64,000 nucleotides of DNA from Noviherbaspirillum suwonense (GTDB lineage: Bacteria; Pseudomonadota; Gammaproteobacteria; Burkholderiales; Burkholderiaceae_D), in the NCBI RefSeq assembly GCF_900182955.1, contig NZ_FXUL01000010.1, positions 62,001 to 126,000 of the forward strand, in the 5' to 3' direction. Made by a program: the position numbers and the translations under genes. Positions 49,383 through 58,462 of this stretch are shown piece by piece. Numbering within the stretch: the first letter of the stretch is position 1; each line of letters starts with the position of its first letter. The notes under the pieces are model-generated. The model had not been told where the DNA came from and ran no database searches. It saw only the letters and a program-made list of their open reading frames with translations.

Positions 49383-50785
49383 CGCCCGCGCCGCGGCGGC
49401 TGGGCAGCCTGCGCGGGCAGCTGCTGCGCTGGCTGCTCATTCCGCTGGCGGTGCTGGTGGCGATCAACGCGGTGTCCGTCTACCGCAATGCGCTGGACGC
49501 CGCCGACCTTGCTTACGACCGCTCGCTGCTGGCCTCGACCCGCGCGCTGGCCGAGCGGGTTTCCATCGTCAACGGCCGGGTCGTGGCCGACGTGCCCTAT
49601 GTCGCGCTGGACAGCTTCGAGACCGACACGCTGGGCCGCCTGTACTACAAGGTCACCGGCATCAACGGCGAATTCGTGTCCGGCTACGACGACCTGCCGC
49701 CGGTGCCGGCGAAGGCGAAACGGTCCGACATCTACCCGGCGCTGGTGCGCTTCTACCATGCCAGCTACCGCGGCACGCCGGTGCGCATCGCCGCGCTGCT
49801 GCAGCCGGTCTACGACGATTCGATGCGCGGCATCGCGCTGATCCAGGTCGGCGAGTCGCTCGACGCCCGCTACGACCTGTCCCGCAAGATCCTGCTCGAC
49901 ACGCTGTGGCGGCAGGCGGCGCTGGTGCTGGCGGTGGCCTTCCTGTCCTGGTTCGCGGTGCGCTTCGTGCTGCGGCCGCTGATGCGGCTGACCGAGGATG
50001 TCGCCAGCCGCGCGCCGACCGACCTGGCGGGCTTCGACGCGGCGCTGGTGCACCGGGAGGTGCGGCCGCTGGTGCATGCGATGAATGGCTACATGGACAG
50101 GCTGCATGCGCTGATCGGCGGCCAGCGCCGCTTCATCGCCGACGCCTCGCACCAGCTGCGCACGCCGCTGACGGTGCTCAAGACCCAGGCCGAGCTGGCG
50201 CTGCGGGCCAGCGACCCGGCGGCGATGCGCGAGATCGTCGAAGGCATCGCCCGCACCACCGACGCCACCGTGCACCTGGCCAACCGGCTGCTGACCATGG
50301 CGCGCGCCGAGCATGGCGTCGCCGAGGGCCAGCTGGTCAGCGTGTCGCTGAGCGACACCGCGCGCCAGGTCGGCATGGCGCTGGCGATGGCCGCGGTTGG
50401 CAAGGACATCGACCTGTCGTTGGAGGCCGAGCAGGACGTGCTGGTGACCGGCAATGCGCTGCTGCTGCACGAGCTGCTGGCCAACCTGCTCGACAATGCG
50501 ATCCGCTACACGCCGGCAGGCGGGCGGGTGGCGCTGCGGGTGCTGGCGGCCGGCGACGGCGCAGTGCTGGAAGTCGAGGACAGCGGCATCGGCATCGCCG
50601 CCGGCGAGCGCGAACGGGTGTTTGCGCCGTTCTACCGGGCGCCCGGCGCGCAGCAGGTCAACGGCACGGGCGCCGGGCTGGGCCTGACCATCGTGCGCGA
50701 CATCGCCGCGCTGCATGGCGCGCGCATATTGCTTGACGACAACGAACATGGCGGCCTGACGGTTCGCGTATACTTCCCAGCCTGA
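49379..50785 (+). CDS. Sensor histidine kinase, TctE type
   Basis: A 468-residue membrane kinase. Two helices (about 12-33 and 177-199) enclose a periplasmic domain of the 2CSK_N/TctE kind (for example SFETDTLGRLYYKVTGINGE). A HAMP-like region precedes the H-box FIADASHQLRTPLTVLKTQA with His258, and the ATPase domain has LANLLDNAIRYTPAGG (N-box), VEDSGIGIAAGERERVFAPF and GTGAGLGLTIV. It starts within the response regulator stop (ATGA overlap), so the pair is coupled. The periplasmic domain may sense the neighbouring Bug protein. Confidence 0.93.
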   Translation: MTPAPRRLGSLRGQLLRWLLIPLAVLVAINAVSVYRNALDAADLAYDRSLLASTRALAERVSIVNGRVVADVPYVALDSFETDTLGRLYYKVTGINGEFVSGYDDLPPVPAKAKRSDIYPALVRFYHASYRGTPVRIAALLQPVYDDSMRGIALIQVGESLDARYDLSRKILLDTLWRQAALVLAVAFLSWFAVRFVLRPLMRLTEDVASRAPTDLAGFDAALVHREVRPLVHAMNGYMDRLHALIGGQRRFIADASHQLRTPLTVLKTQAELALRASDPAAMREIVEGIARTTDATVHLANRLLTMARAEHGVAEGQLVSVSLSDTARQVGMALAMAAVGKDIDLSLEAEQDVLVTGNALLLHELLANLLDNAIRYTPAGGRVALRVLAAGDGAVLEVEDSGIGIAAGERERVFAPFYRAPGAQQVNGTGAGLGLTIVRDIAALHGARILLDDNEHGGLTVRVYFPA

Positions 50786-50860
50786 ACCCGGCATCTGGAT
50801 TCGTGTCAAATTCCGCCAGTGTCCGCCTCACTCCCCTTTCATTTTTGTCCAAGGAACGCC

Positions 50861-51865
50861 ATGGCTACCGCACAACGTATGAATGCCCGTCCCAGCGCAT
50901 GGCTGGTTTCCCTGCTGACCGTGGCGCTGATTGCCGGATGCGGAGGCGGTGGCGGTGGCGGTAACGACAGCGGAACCGACAGCGCGACCAGCACCGCGCA
51001 GTCGGGCAATGGCGCAAGCGACACGACCGCCACGCCGGTCGCCGAGGCCGGCGCGCCGCAGGCCACCGGCAACATGGCGACCGACGGTTTCAACTGGTTC
51101 AATTTCCGGCGCCAGCAGATGGGTCTCTCCACCCTCAGCCGCAATGGACAGATCGACACGGCGGCCCTGAACCATTCGAATTACCAGGCGCTGAACAATA
51201 CGATCACGCATGACGAAATCAATGGACGGCGCGGATTTACCGGCGCGAACGTGCTCGACCGGCTGCGCGCGGCGCAATACTCGGTACCGGAGAGCAATTA
51301 CGCGTATGGCGAAGTGATCTCGTCCACGCCCGACACCAACGGCGTCAATGCGGCCGAGGACCTGATCGCCGCGATCTACCATCGCTTCGTGATCTTCGAG
51401 CCGAAATTCCTGGAAGTGGGCGCGGCCAGCACCACCGCCGGCAGCGGCTATACCTATTTCACGACCAATTTCGCCACCCGCACGCTCAACCGCAACGGCC
51501 TGGGGGACGGCAGGCTGGTGATCTATCCGTTCCGCGACCAGCAGAACCTGCCCACCGTGTTCTTTTCCGACCAGGAGCAGCCGGACCCGGTGCCCGACCG
51601 CAACGAGGTCGGCTATCCGGTGAGCGTGCATGCGGACATCACGTCCACCCTGACCGTGCAGTCCTTCACCATCAATCCGCGCGGCGGCGCGGCGCTGGCC
51701 ACCAGGCTGCTGCGTAAGGAGACCGATGCCGAGATCGGCGAACCGTCGGTCGCCGCCATCATCCCGCTGGCCGTGCTGCGGCCGCGGACCGTCTACGACG
51801 TCCGTTTCGTCGGCACGGTGGACGACGTGCCGGTCAATCTTTCCTGGTCCTTTACGACCCGCTAG
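50861..51865 (+). CDS. CAP (SCP/PR-1) domain lipoprotein
   Basis: A 334-residue predicted lipoprotein. The signal MNARPSAWLVSLLTVALIAG ends with lipobox LIAGC (Cys30) followed by seven Gly, so it is a membrane-anchored protein with a Gly/Ser/Thr linker to about residue 70. Then NWFNFRRQQMGLSTLSRNGQ and TAALNHSNYQALNNTITHDE mark a CAP domain, with a C-terminal beta-rich module ending FTTR. Biological role of bacterial CAP proteins is mostly unknown. AAGGAAC precedes the ATG. Confidence 0.88.
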   Translation: MATAQRMNARPSAWLVSLLTVALIAGCGGGGGGGNDSGTDSATSTAQSGNGASDTTATPVAEAGAPQATGNMATDGFNWFNFRRQQMGLSTLSRNGQIDTAALNHSNYQALNNTITHDEINGRRGFTGANVLDRLRAAQYSVPESNYAYGEVISSTPDTNGVNAAEDLIAAIYHRFVIFEPKFLEVGAASTTAGSGYTYFTTNFATRTLNRNGLGDGRLVIYPFRDQQNLPTVFFSDQEQPDPVPDRNEVGYPVSVHADITSTLTVQSFTINPRGGAALATRLLRKETDAEIGEPSVAAIIPLAVLRPRTVYDVRFVGTVDDVPVNLSWSFTTR

Positions 51866-51874
51866 CCGCGGCGC

Positions 51875-52474
51875 TCATTTGCGCGACACATGGCTGTTGC
51901 CTTCGAGGTAGAAGCGCAGCGGCCGCGCCGCCCACTCGCCGGCGTAGTCGACGCCGATGCGCGGCCGATGCACGACCGGCGCCGCATAGCCGTCGGGCCG
52001 CGCCAGGATGTGCAGGTCGTCGCTGCAGAAGTCATGGCCGTTGAGCCGGCGGTCTATGCCCATTGCCTTGCATAACAGGCCGGGCCCGCTGGTCTTGCCG
52101 GGCAGGTTGCGCACCGGCTCCAGCGCCCGCAGCAGCACCGCGGTGCCCTCGCCCGGCGGCCCGGTGACGACATTGATGCAATGATGCATCCCGTAGATCA
52201 GGTAGACATACGCATAGCCGGCCGGCCCGAACATGATGCGGGTGCGCGGCGTGATGCCCTTGGACGAATGCGCGGCCAGGTCCTCGACGCCGAGATAGGC
52301 CTCGGTTTCCACGATGCGGCCAATGCGCTCGACGCCGTCGCTGCGGTGCACCAGCAGGCAGCCGAGAAGCTCGCGCGCCACCGTCTCGGTGTCGCGGTCG
52401 AAGAACGCATGCGTCAGCCGGGCCGCGTTCGCCAGGAAGGCTGGCTTGTCGTTCATGTCAGTCATGTCGTTCAT
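51875..52474 (-). CDS. 3-methyladenine DNA glycosylase (Mpg/AAG family)
   Basis: A 199-residue base-excision enzyme that removes alkylated purines. Conserved are ARELLGCLLVHRSDG, the catalytic IVETEAYLGVEDLAAHSSKG with Glu in ETEAY, and FGPAGYAYVYLIYGMHHCIN (the Tyr intercalation region). ATG codons at 52474, 52465 and 52456 are all possible starts. Convergent with the CAP gene; stops are 9 bp apart. Confidence 0.93.
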   Translation of the reverse strand: MNDMTDMNDKPAFLANAARLTHAFFDRDTETVARELLGCLLVHRSDGVERIGRIVETEAYLGVEDLAAHSSKGITPRTRIMFGPAGYAYVYLIYGMHHCINVVTGPPGEGTAVLLRALEPVRNLPGKTSGPGLLCKAMGIDRRLNGHDFCSDDLHILARPDGYAAPVVHRPRIGVDYAGEWAARPLRFYLEGNSHVSRK

Positions 52475-52604
52475 TCAACGATGGTGCCACAGCGGCGGCG
52501 GGCGACGCTTGCCTGAACGCATAGCACGGCGCACCAGAATGTTGCAATTTCGGTATACGCATTAGAATGGCGAACCCCGGTTCAATCCACCACCAGACGA
52601 TGCC

Positions 52605-54671
52605 ATGATCCAGCGCACCACTTCCGTTTCCCTCGCATCGCTGCTGGTATGCGCAGGCGCCTTCAGCACAGCCGCCCAGGCGCAGCAGACCGAGCCCACG
52701 CTGGGCGAGGTGGTCGTCAGCGGCAACCGCAGCGAACAGCGCCGCTTCGACGTGCCGGGCGCCATCGACGCGGTCGAGGTCGACCAGATGCGCCTCGGTT
52801 CGCCGCTGGTGAACCTGTCGGAACTGATGTCGGCGGTGCCCGGCGTCCAGGTGCGCAACCGGGAAAACTATGCGCAGGACCTGCAGCTGTCGGTGCGCGG
52901 CTTCGGCACCCGCTCCACCTTCGGCGTGCGCGGCGTGCGCATCCTGATCGACGGCATCCCGGCCACCATGCCGGACGGCCAGGGCCAGGTGTCGTCGATC
53001 AGCCTGACCTCGGCCAAGCGCATCGAACTGCTGCGCGGCCCGCTGGCCCAGCTCTACGGCAATGCCGCCGGCGGCGTGCTGCAGGTGTTCACCAAGGACC
53101 CGCCGGTGTCGTCCACGCCGCAGTTCGGCGTTGCCGCCGGCGTCGGCTCGGACGGCCAGCGCCAGCTCGATCTGTCGGTCGGCGGCGGCAGCGAAACGCT
53201 GGGCGCGCTGCTCGACGTGTCCCGCTTCCGCACCGACGGCTACCGCGACCACAGCGCCGCCGAACGCACCCAGCTCAACGCCAAGGTGGTGGCGCGGCCG
53301 TCGTCGGCCACCACCATCACCGGCGTACTCAACACCTTCGACCAGCCGCTGTCGCAGGACCCGCTGGGCCTGAACCGCGCCGACTTCCGCAACAACCCGC
53401 GCCAGGCATTCGGCGGCGCCTATGCCTTCGACACCAGGAAGACCATCGAGCAGAAGCAGGCCGGCGTGGTCGTCGAGCATGACGTGTCCGCCAGCGACCG
53501 CATCAACGCCCGCGTCTACGGCGGCACCCGGCAGGTGTTCCAGACGCTGGCGCTGCAGGCCAACGGCGTGGTCGACCTCGACCGCAGCTTCGGCGGCGTC
53601 GGCCTCAACTGGACGCACAAGACCCGCGTCAACGACCTGCCGCTGCAATGGACGATCGGCGTCGAGGCCGACCAGCTGAAGGAAACCCGCAAGGGTTTTG
53701 TCAACAATAGCGGCACTCCCGGCGCGCTGGCGCGTAACGAGGACGACACCGCGAAGAACCTGGACTATTTCGGCCAGGTCGACTGGACCTTCGCGCCGCA
53801 GTGGCAGGCAACGGCCGGGCTGCGCGTGAGCCGCGTGCGCTTCAGCGTCGACGACAACTTCATCACCGCGACCAATCCCAACGACAGCGGCGGCGTGACC
53901 TACCGCAACACCAGCCCGGTGCTGGGCCTGGTGTGGCATGCGAACGACAACCTCAACGTCTACGGCAACCTGGGCACCGGTTTCGAGACGCCGACCCTGG
54001 CCGAGAGCGCCTATCGTCCCGCAAACACCGGCTCCGGCCCGAACTTCCTGCTCAAGGCGTCGAAGAGCACGCAGGCCGAACTGGGCATCAAGGCCCGGCA
54101 GGGCCGCCACAGCCTGGACCTGGCGCTGTTCCAGAGCCGCAGCCGCGACGAGATCGTGCCGCAGTCCACCCTGGGCGGCCGCACGGTCTTCCAGAATGCC
54201 GACCGCGTCGGCCGGCGCGGCATCGAGGCCGGCTGGAAAGCCGACTGGCAGCCTGTCAGCACCCGGCTTGCCTACACGCTGCTGGACGCGCGGTTCAAGT
54301 CGTCCTACCAGAGCGGCGCCAACACGGTCGCGGCGGGCAACCAGCTGCCCGGCGCGCCGCGCCACAGCCTGTACGCCGAGACCGAGGCGCGGATCGGCGA
54401 AGGCGCCACCGTCGGCCTGGAAATGCGGGCGGAGAGCAAGATTCAGGTCAACGACACCAACACCGACGCCGCGCCCGGCTATGCCGCATTCAACCTGCGC
54501 GCCGGCAAGGAGCTCCGCGCCGGGCCGGCCAGGGTGTTCCTGTTCGCCCGCATCGACAACCTGTTCGACCGCCAGTATGCCGGTTCCGTCATCGTCAATG
54601 ACGGCAACGGCCGCTTCTTCGAGCCCGCGCCCGGACGGCGGCTGTTCGTCGGCGCACGCACCCAGTTCTGA
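52605..54671 (+). CDS. TonB-dependent outer membrane receptor
   Basis: A 688-residue receptor. Signal peptide MIQRTTSVSLASLLVCAGAF cut after AQAQ, TonB box-like LGEVVVSG at about 32-39, plug domain with LRGPLAQLYGNAAGGVLQVF, then a 22-strand barrel ending with FLFARIDNLFDRQYAGSVIV and the terminal aromatic ARTQF. Ligand unknown; related receptors take siderophores or copper chelates. The next gene starts inside its stop codon, so a joint function with the TauE permease is possible. Confidence 0.92.
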   Translation: MIQRTTSVSLASLLVCAGAFSTAAQAQQTEPTLGEVVVSGNRSEQRRFDVPGAIDAVEVDQMRLGSPLVNLSELMSAVPGVQVRNRENYAQDLQLSVRGFGTRSTFGVRGVRILIDGIPATMPDGQGQVSSISLTSAKRIELLRGPLAQLYGNAAGGVLQVFTKDPPVSSTPQFGVAAGVGSDGQRQLDLSVGGGSETLGALLDVSRFRTDGYRDHSAAERTQLNAKVVARPSSATTITGVLNTFDQPLSQDPLGLNRADFRNNPRQAFGGAYAFDTRKTIEQKQAGVVVEHDVSASDRINARVYGGTRQVFQTLALQANGVVDLDRSFGGVGLNWTHKTRVNDLPLQWTIGVEADQLKETRKGFVNNSGTPGALARNEDDTAKNLDYFGQVDWTFAPQWQATAGLRVSRVRFSVDDNFITATNPNDSGGVTYRNTSPVLGLVWHANDNLNVYGNLGTGFETPTLAESAYRPANTGSGPNFLLKASKSTQAELGIKARQGRHSLDLALFQSRSRDEIVPQSTLGGRTVFQNADRVGRRGIEAGWKADWQPVSTRLAYTLLDARFKSSYQSGANTVAAGNQLPGAPRHSLYAETEARIGEGATVGLEMRAESKIQVNDTNTDAAPGYAAFNLRAGKELRAGPARVFLFARIDNLFDRQYAGSVIVNDGNGRFFEPAPGRRLFVGARTQF

Positions 54672-55465
54672 TGGCCTGGTTCGCAATCTATCTCGCATCG
54701 GGCGCGTTCGTCGGCATCCTGGCCGGACTGCTGGGCATAGGCGGCGGCATGACGCTGGTGCCGGTGCTGGCGGCGCTGTTTACGGCCCAGCATTTCGCGC
54801 CCGACCATATCGTCCACCTGGCGCTGGGCACCGCGATGGCGTCCATCGTCTTCACGTCCGCCTCCAGCGTGCGCGAGCACTGGCGGCTGGGCGGCGTCGA
54901 CCTCGCCATCGTGCGGCGGATGGCGCCGGGCATGGTGACCGGCAGCCTGCTGTCGACGCTGGCGGCAGGCTGGATCGCGCAGCGCCACCTGGCGCTCGCC
55001 TTCGCCGTGATCGTCTATGCCGGCGCCACGCAGATGATCCTGAACCGCAAGCCGGCCGCCGCCCGTCCGCTGCCGGGCGCGGCGCCGCTGTTCGGCGCGG
55101 GCCTGGTCATCGGCACCATCTGCGGCCTGGTGTCGGCCGGCGGCGCCTTCCTGACCGTGCCCTTCATGCTCTGGTGCGGCGTGCCGCTGCGCACCGCGAT
55201 CGGCACCGCCGCGCTGCTGGGCATCCCGGTGGCCGTGATCGGCACGGTCGGCTACCTGGTGTCGGGCTGGAGCATCCCGCAGCTGCCCGCATGGTCGGCC
55301 GGGTTCATCCTGCTGCCGGCGCTGCTGGGCCTGGTCAGCGGCAGCATCGTCACCGCGCCCTTCGGCGCGCGGCTGGCGCACCGGCTGCCGGTGCTGGCGC
55401 TCAAGCGCATCTTCGCGCTGCTGCTTTACCTGCTTGCGACCAAGATGCTGCTGACTTATTGGTAA
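54671..55465 (+). CDS. TauE/SafE family membrane permease
   Basis: A 264-residue membrane protein of about eight helices with family blocks VGILAGLLGIGGGMTLVPVL near the start and TICGLVSAGGAFLTVPFMLW in the middle. The ATG overlaps the TonB receptor TGA by one base, which suggests joint translation. Members move sulfite or organosulfur anions out of the cell; the substrate here is unknown. A second family member is at 12100, with different spacing. Confidence 0.9.
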   Translation: MAWFAIYLASGAFVGILAGLLGIGGGMTLVPVLAALFTAQHFAPDHIVHLALGTAMASIVFTSASSVREHWRLGGVDLAIVRRMAPGMVTGSLLSTLAAGWIAQRHLALAFAVIVYAGATQMILNRKPAAARPLPGAAPLFGAGLVIGTICGLVSAGGAFLTVPFMLWCGVPLRTAIGTAALLGIPVAVIGTVGYLVSGWSIPQLPAWSAGFILLPALLGLVSGSIVTAPFGARLAHRLPVLALKRIFALLLYLLATKMLLTYW

Positions 55466-55495
55466 ACGAACTTCTGGCATGGAAACCCGACCGAC

Positions 55496-56842
55496 ATGAT
55501 CCCTACCCTCGCTGAACTCCGCGCGTCCCTCGACGAAGGCCGCGCCACCTCGCTCAGGCTGACCGATGCAGCGCTGGCGCATATCGCCGATCCTGCCGGC
55601 GAAGGCGTGCGCGTCTTCACCAAGGTCTATTCCGGCCAGGCGCGCGCCGCCGCGCAGGCCTCGGACCTGCTGCGCGGCGCCGGCCTGGCGCGCTCCGCGA
55701 TCGAAGGGCTGCCCATCTCGATCAAGGACCTGTTCGACGTCGCCGGCGACACCACGGCGGCCGGCTCGGTGGTGCTGGCCGGTGCGCCGCCGGCGACGCA
55801 GCATGCGGCGATCGTGCGGCGGCTGCTGGCGGCCGGCGCGGTCATCGTCGGCCGCACCAACATGACCGAGTTCGCCTACTCGGGCATCGGCATCAACCCG
55901 CACTACGGCACGCCGCGCAACCCGTGGGACCGCGAGACCGGGCGCATTCCCGGCGGTTCCTCGTCGGGCGCGGCGGTGTCCGTGTCCGACCACATGGCGG
56001 TGGCCGCCATCGGCACGGACACCGGCGGTTCGGTGCGCATCCCGGCGACGCTGTGCGGGCTGACCGGCTTCAAGCCGACCGCGCGCCGGGTGCCGCTGGA
56101 CGGCGCGCTGCCGCTGGCCACGCGGCTAGACTCCATCGGCCCGATAGCGGCCAGCGTGCGCTGCTGCGCGCTGCTGGATGCGATCCTTTCCGGCGACGAT
56201 GCGCCGCTGCCGTCCGCGGCCCGGCTGCGCGGCATGCGCCTGGCGCTGCCGGTCACGGTGGTGCAGGACGGCATGGACAGCCAGGTAGCGGCGGCTTTCC
56301 AGGGGGCATTGTCGCGGCTGTCCGCGGCCGGCGTGCTGATCGATGAAATCGAGGTGCCCGAGTTCGACGCGCTGGCCGCCATCAATGCGACCGGCGGCCT
56401 GAGCGGCGCCGAGTCCTGGGCCTGGCACCGCGCGCTGATCGAGCGGTCCGCCGACGCCTACGACCCGCGCGTGCTGTCGCGCATCCGGCGCGGGCAAAGC
56501 ATGTCGGCGGCCGACCTGCTGGAGCTGCTGCAGGCGCGCATGCGCTGGATCGCGTCGGTGGAACAGCGCATCGCCGGTTATGACGCGATGATCATGCCCA
56601 CCGTGCCCATCGTCGCGCCGACGCTGGCCGAGATGGCGGACGACGATGCGTATTACCGGAACAATGCGCTCATCCTGCGCAACCCGACCTTCATCAATTT
56701 CCTCGACGGCTGCGCATTGTCGGTGCCCTGCCACGTGCCCGGCTCGGCGCCGGCAGGGCTGATGCTGGCCGCCGCCGGCGGCCGCGACCGCGCTGTGCTG
56801 GCGCTCGGCATGGCGGTCGAAGCCTGCCTGCGGCGGGCATGA
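55496..56842 (+). CDS. Amidase (amidase signature family)
   Basis: A 448-residue hydrolase with the Ser-Ser-Lys triad: GLPISIKDLFDVAGDTT (catalytic Lys), GRIPGGSSSGAAVSVSDHM, and AIGTDTGGSVRIPATLCGLT with the nucleophile Ser. The C-terminal part CALSVPCHVPGSAPAGLMLA is conserved. Substrate could be aliphatic or aryl amides, or carbamoyl derivatives (AtzF-like). It follows the TauE gene by 30 bp and a terminator ends the unit, so the TonB receptor, permease and amidase may be one operon. Confidence 0.93.
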   Translation: MIPTLAELRASLDEGRATSLRLTDAALAHIADPAGEGVRVFTKVYSGQARAAAQASDLLRGAGLARSAIEGLPISIKDLFDVAGDTTAAGSVVLAGAPPATQHAAIVRRLLAAGAVIVGRTNMTEFAYSGIGINPHYGTPRNPWDRETGRIPGGSSSGAAVSVSDHMAVAAIGTDTGGSVRIPATLCGLTGFKPTARRVPLDGALPLATRLDSIGPIAASVRCCALLDAILSGDDAPLPSAARLRGMRLALPVTVVQDGMDSQVAAAFQGALSRLSAAGVLIDEIEVPEFDALAAINATGGLSGAESWAWHRALIERSADAYDPRVLSRIRRGQSMSAADLLELLQARMRWIASVEQRIAGYDAMIMPTVPIVAPTLAEMADDDAYYRNNALILRNPTFINFLDGCALSVPCHVPGSAPAGLMLAAAGGRDRAVLALGMAVEACLRRA

Positions 56843-56882
56843 AAAAGCCGCTGCACGTCCAATGACGGCAGCGGCTTTTTAA
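56842..56882. terminator. Bidirectional rho-independent terminator
   Basis: AAAAAGCCGCTG (56842-56853) and CAGCGGCTTTTT (56869-56880) form a 12-bp perfect stem with A- and T-runs in the stem ends. It lies between the amidase (+) and the convergent small periplasmic gene (-). Confidence 0.85.
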
Positions 56883-56897
56883 ATCAGGCGAAACGCC

Positions 56898-57203
56898 TTA
56901 CTTCATTGCCTTGGCATCGGCCTTGGCTTTCTCATAGTCGGCCTTGGCCTGCTTCTTCGCGGTGTCCGCCGCAGCGTCCGCGTTCTTCTTGCAGGCGCTT
57001 TCGTCGGCGCCAGTCAGCTTCTTGCACGCTTCCTTGGCAGCCTTCTCGTCGCCTTCCGCCTTGGCCTTGGCAGCCTTGTAATCGCCTTCAGCCATTTCCT
57101 TGTGGGCCTTGGCATCCTGCTTGGCTGCATCGGCTGCGAAGGCAGGCGCCTGCATGGTTGCTGCAAACGCGCAGGCGGTCAGCATGGTCAGTAATTTGTT
57201 CAT
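56898..57203 (-). CDS. Small Ala/Lys-rich secreted protein
   Basis: A 101-residue protein. Signal peptide MNKLLTMLTACAFAATMQAP cut near AFA, then a helical region made of repeated AAKAKAEGDEKAAKEACKK-like segments with two Cys residues (likely one disulfide). Lys, Ala, Asp and Glu make up most of the mature part, so it is probably a single helix or coiled coil in the periplasm. No function assignable. Confidence 0.75.
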   Translation of the reverse strand: MNKLLTMLTACAFAATMQAPAFAADAAKQDAKAHKEMAEGDYKAAKAKAEGDEKAAKEACKKLTGADESACKKNADAAADTAKKQAKADYEKAKADAKAMK

Positions 57204-57306
57204 CGTATTCTCCTCGCTACGGATTGTCGGAGTAAGGAGCTTACGTCGCCCTGCTGCGCCGGTCGGTGCGCTATTTCACACACCGGCTGTACGCATGCCT
57301 GGAGTA

Positions 57307-57492
57307 TCAGCCGCCGTGATAGATATTCAGGTTGCCGTTAGGATCGATGACCGGATTCTGGTTGACGCTCGGTCCCTTCGAGCCCATGCCGGAGCCCATG
57401 CTGGACATGCCGGAGCCGCCCGACGAATTCATACCCATGCTGGAACAGCCAGCCATTGCAACGACCATCAGGATTGCGGCGATCTTTTTCAT
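57307..57492 (-). CDS. Small lipoprotein
   Basis: A 61-residue lipoprotein: MKKIAAILMVVAMAGCSSMG with lipobox AMAGC (Cys16), then Gly/Ser/Met-rich and a short GPSVNQNPVIDPNGNLNIYH tail. Too short to hold a domain. It is 104 bp downstream of the small secreted protein gene and may share its transcript. Confidence 0.7.
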   Translation of the reverse strand: MKKIAAILMVVAMAGCSSMGMNSSGGSGMSSMGSGMGSKGPSVNQNPVIDPNGNLNIYHGG

Positions 57493-57627
57493 CTTATTTC
57501 TCCAAGTGATGCGTCAAATAACGCGATACCAAATGGACAAAATGAAACGTGCGCGGTTCCGGTTTGCGCGCTGCACCATGCGCGCCATCAAACTAGGGCA
57601 TGGTGTCTGTCAGACATCCTGTTACAG

Positions 57628-57804
57628 CTACTTGCCCAGATGCCTGCCCACTGCCTCGACCGACGTGCCCGCGGCCTGCACCGCCGTGCGCAACTGGTCT
57701 TCGGTGACGCCGAAATGTTTGCTCCAGTACTGAAGCTCCCACGGCTCGTTGACGTTGATGCGTGAACGGTCCTGCGGTCCGCGGTCCTCGAGATTGTCAG
57801 CCAT
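57628..57804 (-). CDS. DUF3606 family small protein
   Basis: A 58-residue protein read from 57804: MADNLEDRGPQDRSRINVNE and PWELQYWSKHFGVTEDQLRT, ending AVGRHLGK. This matches the DUF3606 pattern (MADN-GPxDRSRIN at the start, WSKxFGVTExxL, AVxxxGxSVxAVxxxL). AGGAATC precedes the ATG. Function unknown; such proteins are common in rhizobia and Burkholderiales. Confidence 0.85.
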   Translation of the reverse strand: MADNLEDRGPQDRSRINVNEPWELQYWSKHFGVTEDQLRTAVQAAGTSVEAVGRHLGK

Positions 57805-57917
57805 GATTCCTCCTTGTCTGCGCTTGCGTTATTGGTGAACGGACGAGAAGGGTTGGATGCGGGGAAGCCCGCACAGTTCATTCAATGCGGGCCGGGGGAA
57901 CACCGGCGCAGGCCGGC

Positions 57918-58310
57918 CTAGCGGAAGACGAACAGCTTCGAGCTGATGAAATTGACCGACATGCCGGCGATGGAGCCGATGGCCACGCCGATCAGCGGCA
58001 CCATCGGGCCGGGCGGCAGCATCGCGACCGCAATCGCCGAGCACAGGTAGTTGATGATGCCGCCGCCCAGCATCGCCAGCAGGTAGCGCCACCATTCCTG
58101 CCACACGGACATCGAGCCCGATGGCTTGAACGCGTAGTTGCGGTTGATCTGCCATGTCGCAAAGACCGCGCACAGAAAGGAGATGCCGCGTCCCGCGTAG
58201 AAATTGGCGCCGGCGGCCATCGCCAGGTAGAGCACGGCGACGTCGACCAGGAAGCCGATGCCGCCGGATATGCCGAAACGCAGGAGTTGGGAAAGAGTGG
58301 ATTTGGTCAT
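57918..58310 (-). CDS. GtrA-family membrane protein
   Basis: A 130-residue, four-helix protein: LLRFGISGGIGFLVDVAVLY at the start, ATWQINRNYAFKPSGSMSVW in the middle and VNFISSKLFVFR at the end, the standard GtrA/DPMS-like signature. GtrA helps move lipid-linked sugars across the membrane in O-antigen or wall glycosylation. No glycosyltransferase is next to it. Start MTKSTLSQLLRF is chosen from the family alignment; longer in-frame sequence is antisense to mnmE. Confidence 0.88.
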   Translation of the reverse strand: MTKSTLSQLLRFGISGGIGFLVDVAVLYLAMAAGANFYAGRGISFLCAVFATWQINRNYAFKPSGSMSVWQEWWRYLLAMLGGGIINYLCSAIAVAMLPPGPMVPLIGVAIGSIAGMSVNFISSKLFVFR

Positions 58311-58415
58311 TGTGATGAAGCTGTGGTGAAAGGTATATGCCTGCAATCCGCCGGCCTGAACGCGCGAGGCGCAAAGCCGACATTCTTGCATGACTCGTCG
58401 ATCACGGTAGATGAA

Positions 58416-58450
58416 GCGCCATCGCCGATGGCGCAGGAACGTTCCTGCGC
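58416..58450. repeat. Two palindromes downstream of mnmE
   Basis: GCGCCATC/GATGGCGC (58416-58434, loop GCC) is followed by the perfect 20-bp palindrome GCGCAGGAACGTTCCTGCGC (58431-58450), and AACGTTCCTGC is repeated at 58451-58461, just before the mnmE stop at 58463. No T-tract follows, so it is at best a weak terminator or mRNA stabiliser for mnmE. Confidence 0.6.
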
Positions 58451-58462
58451 AACGTTCCTGCA

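Noticed and set aside
52458-54698. 746-codon minus-strand open frame antisense to the TonB receptor
   Set aside because: Shadow; the receptor on the plus strand has signal peptide, plug and barrel features.
57588-57881. 97-codon minus-strand frame at this position
   Set aside because: Out-of-frame reading over the real DUF3606 gene (57628-57804).
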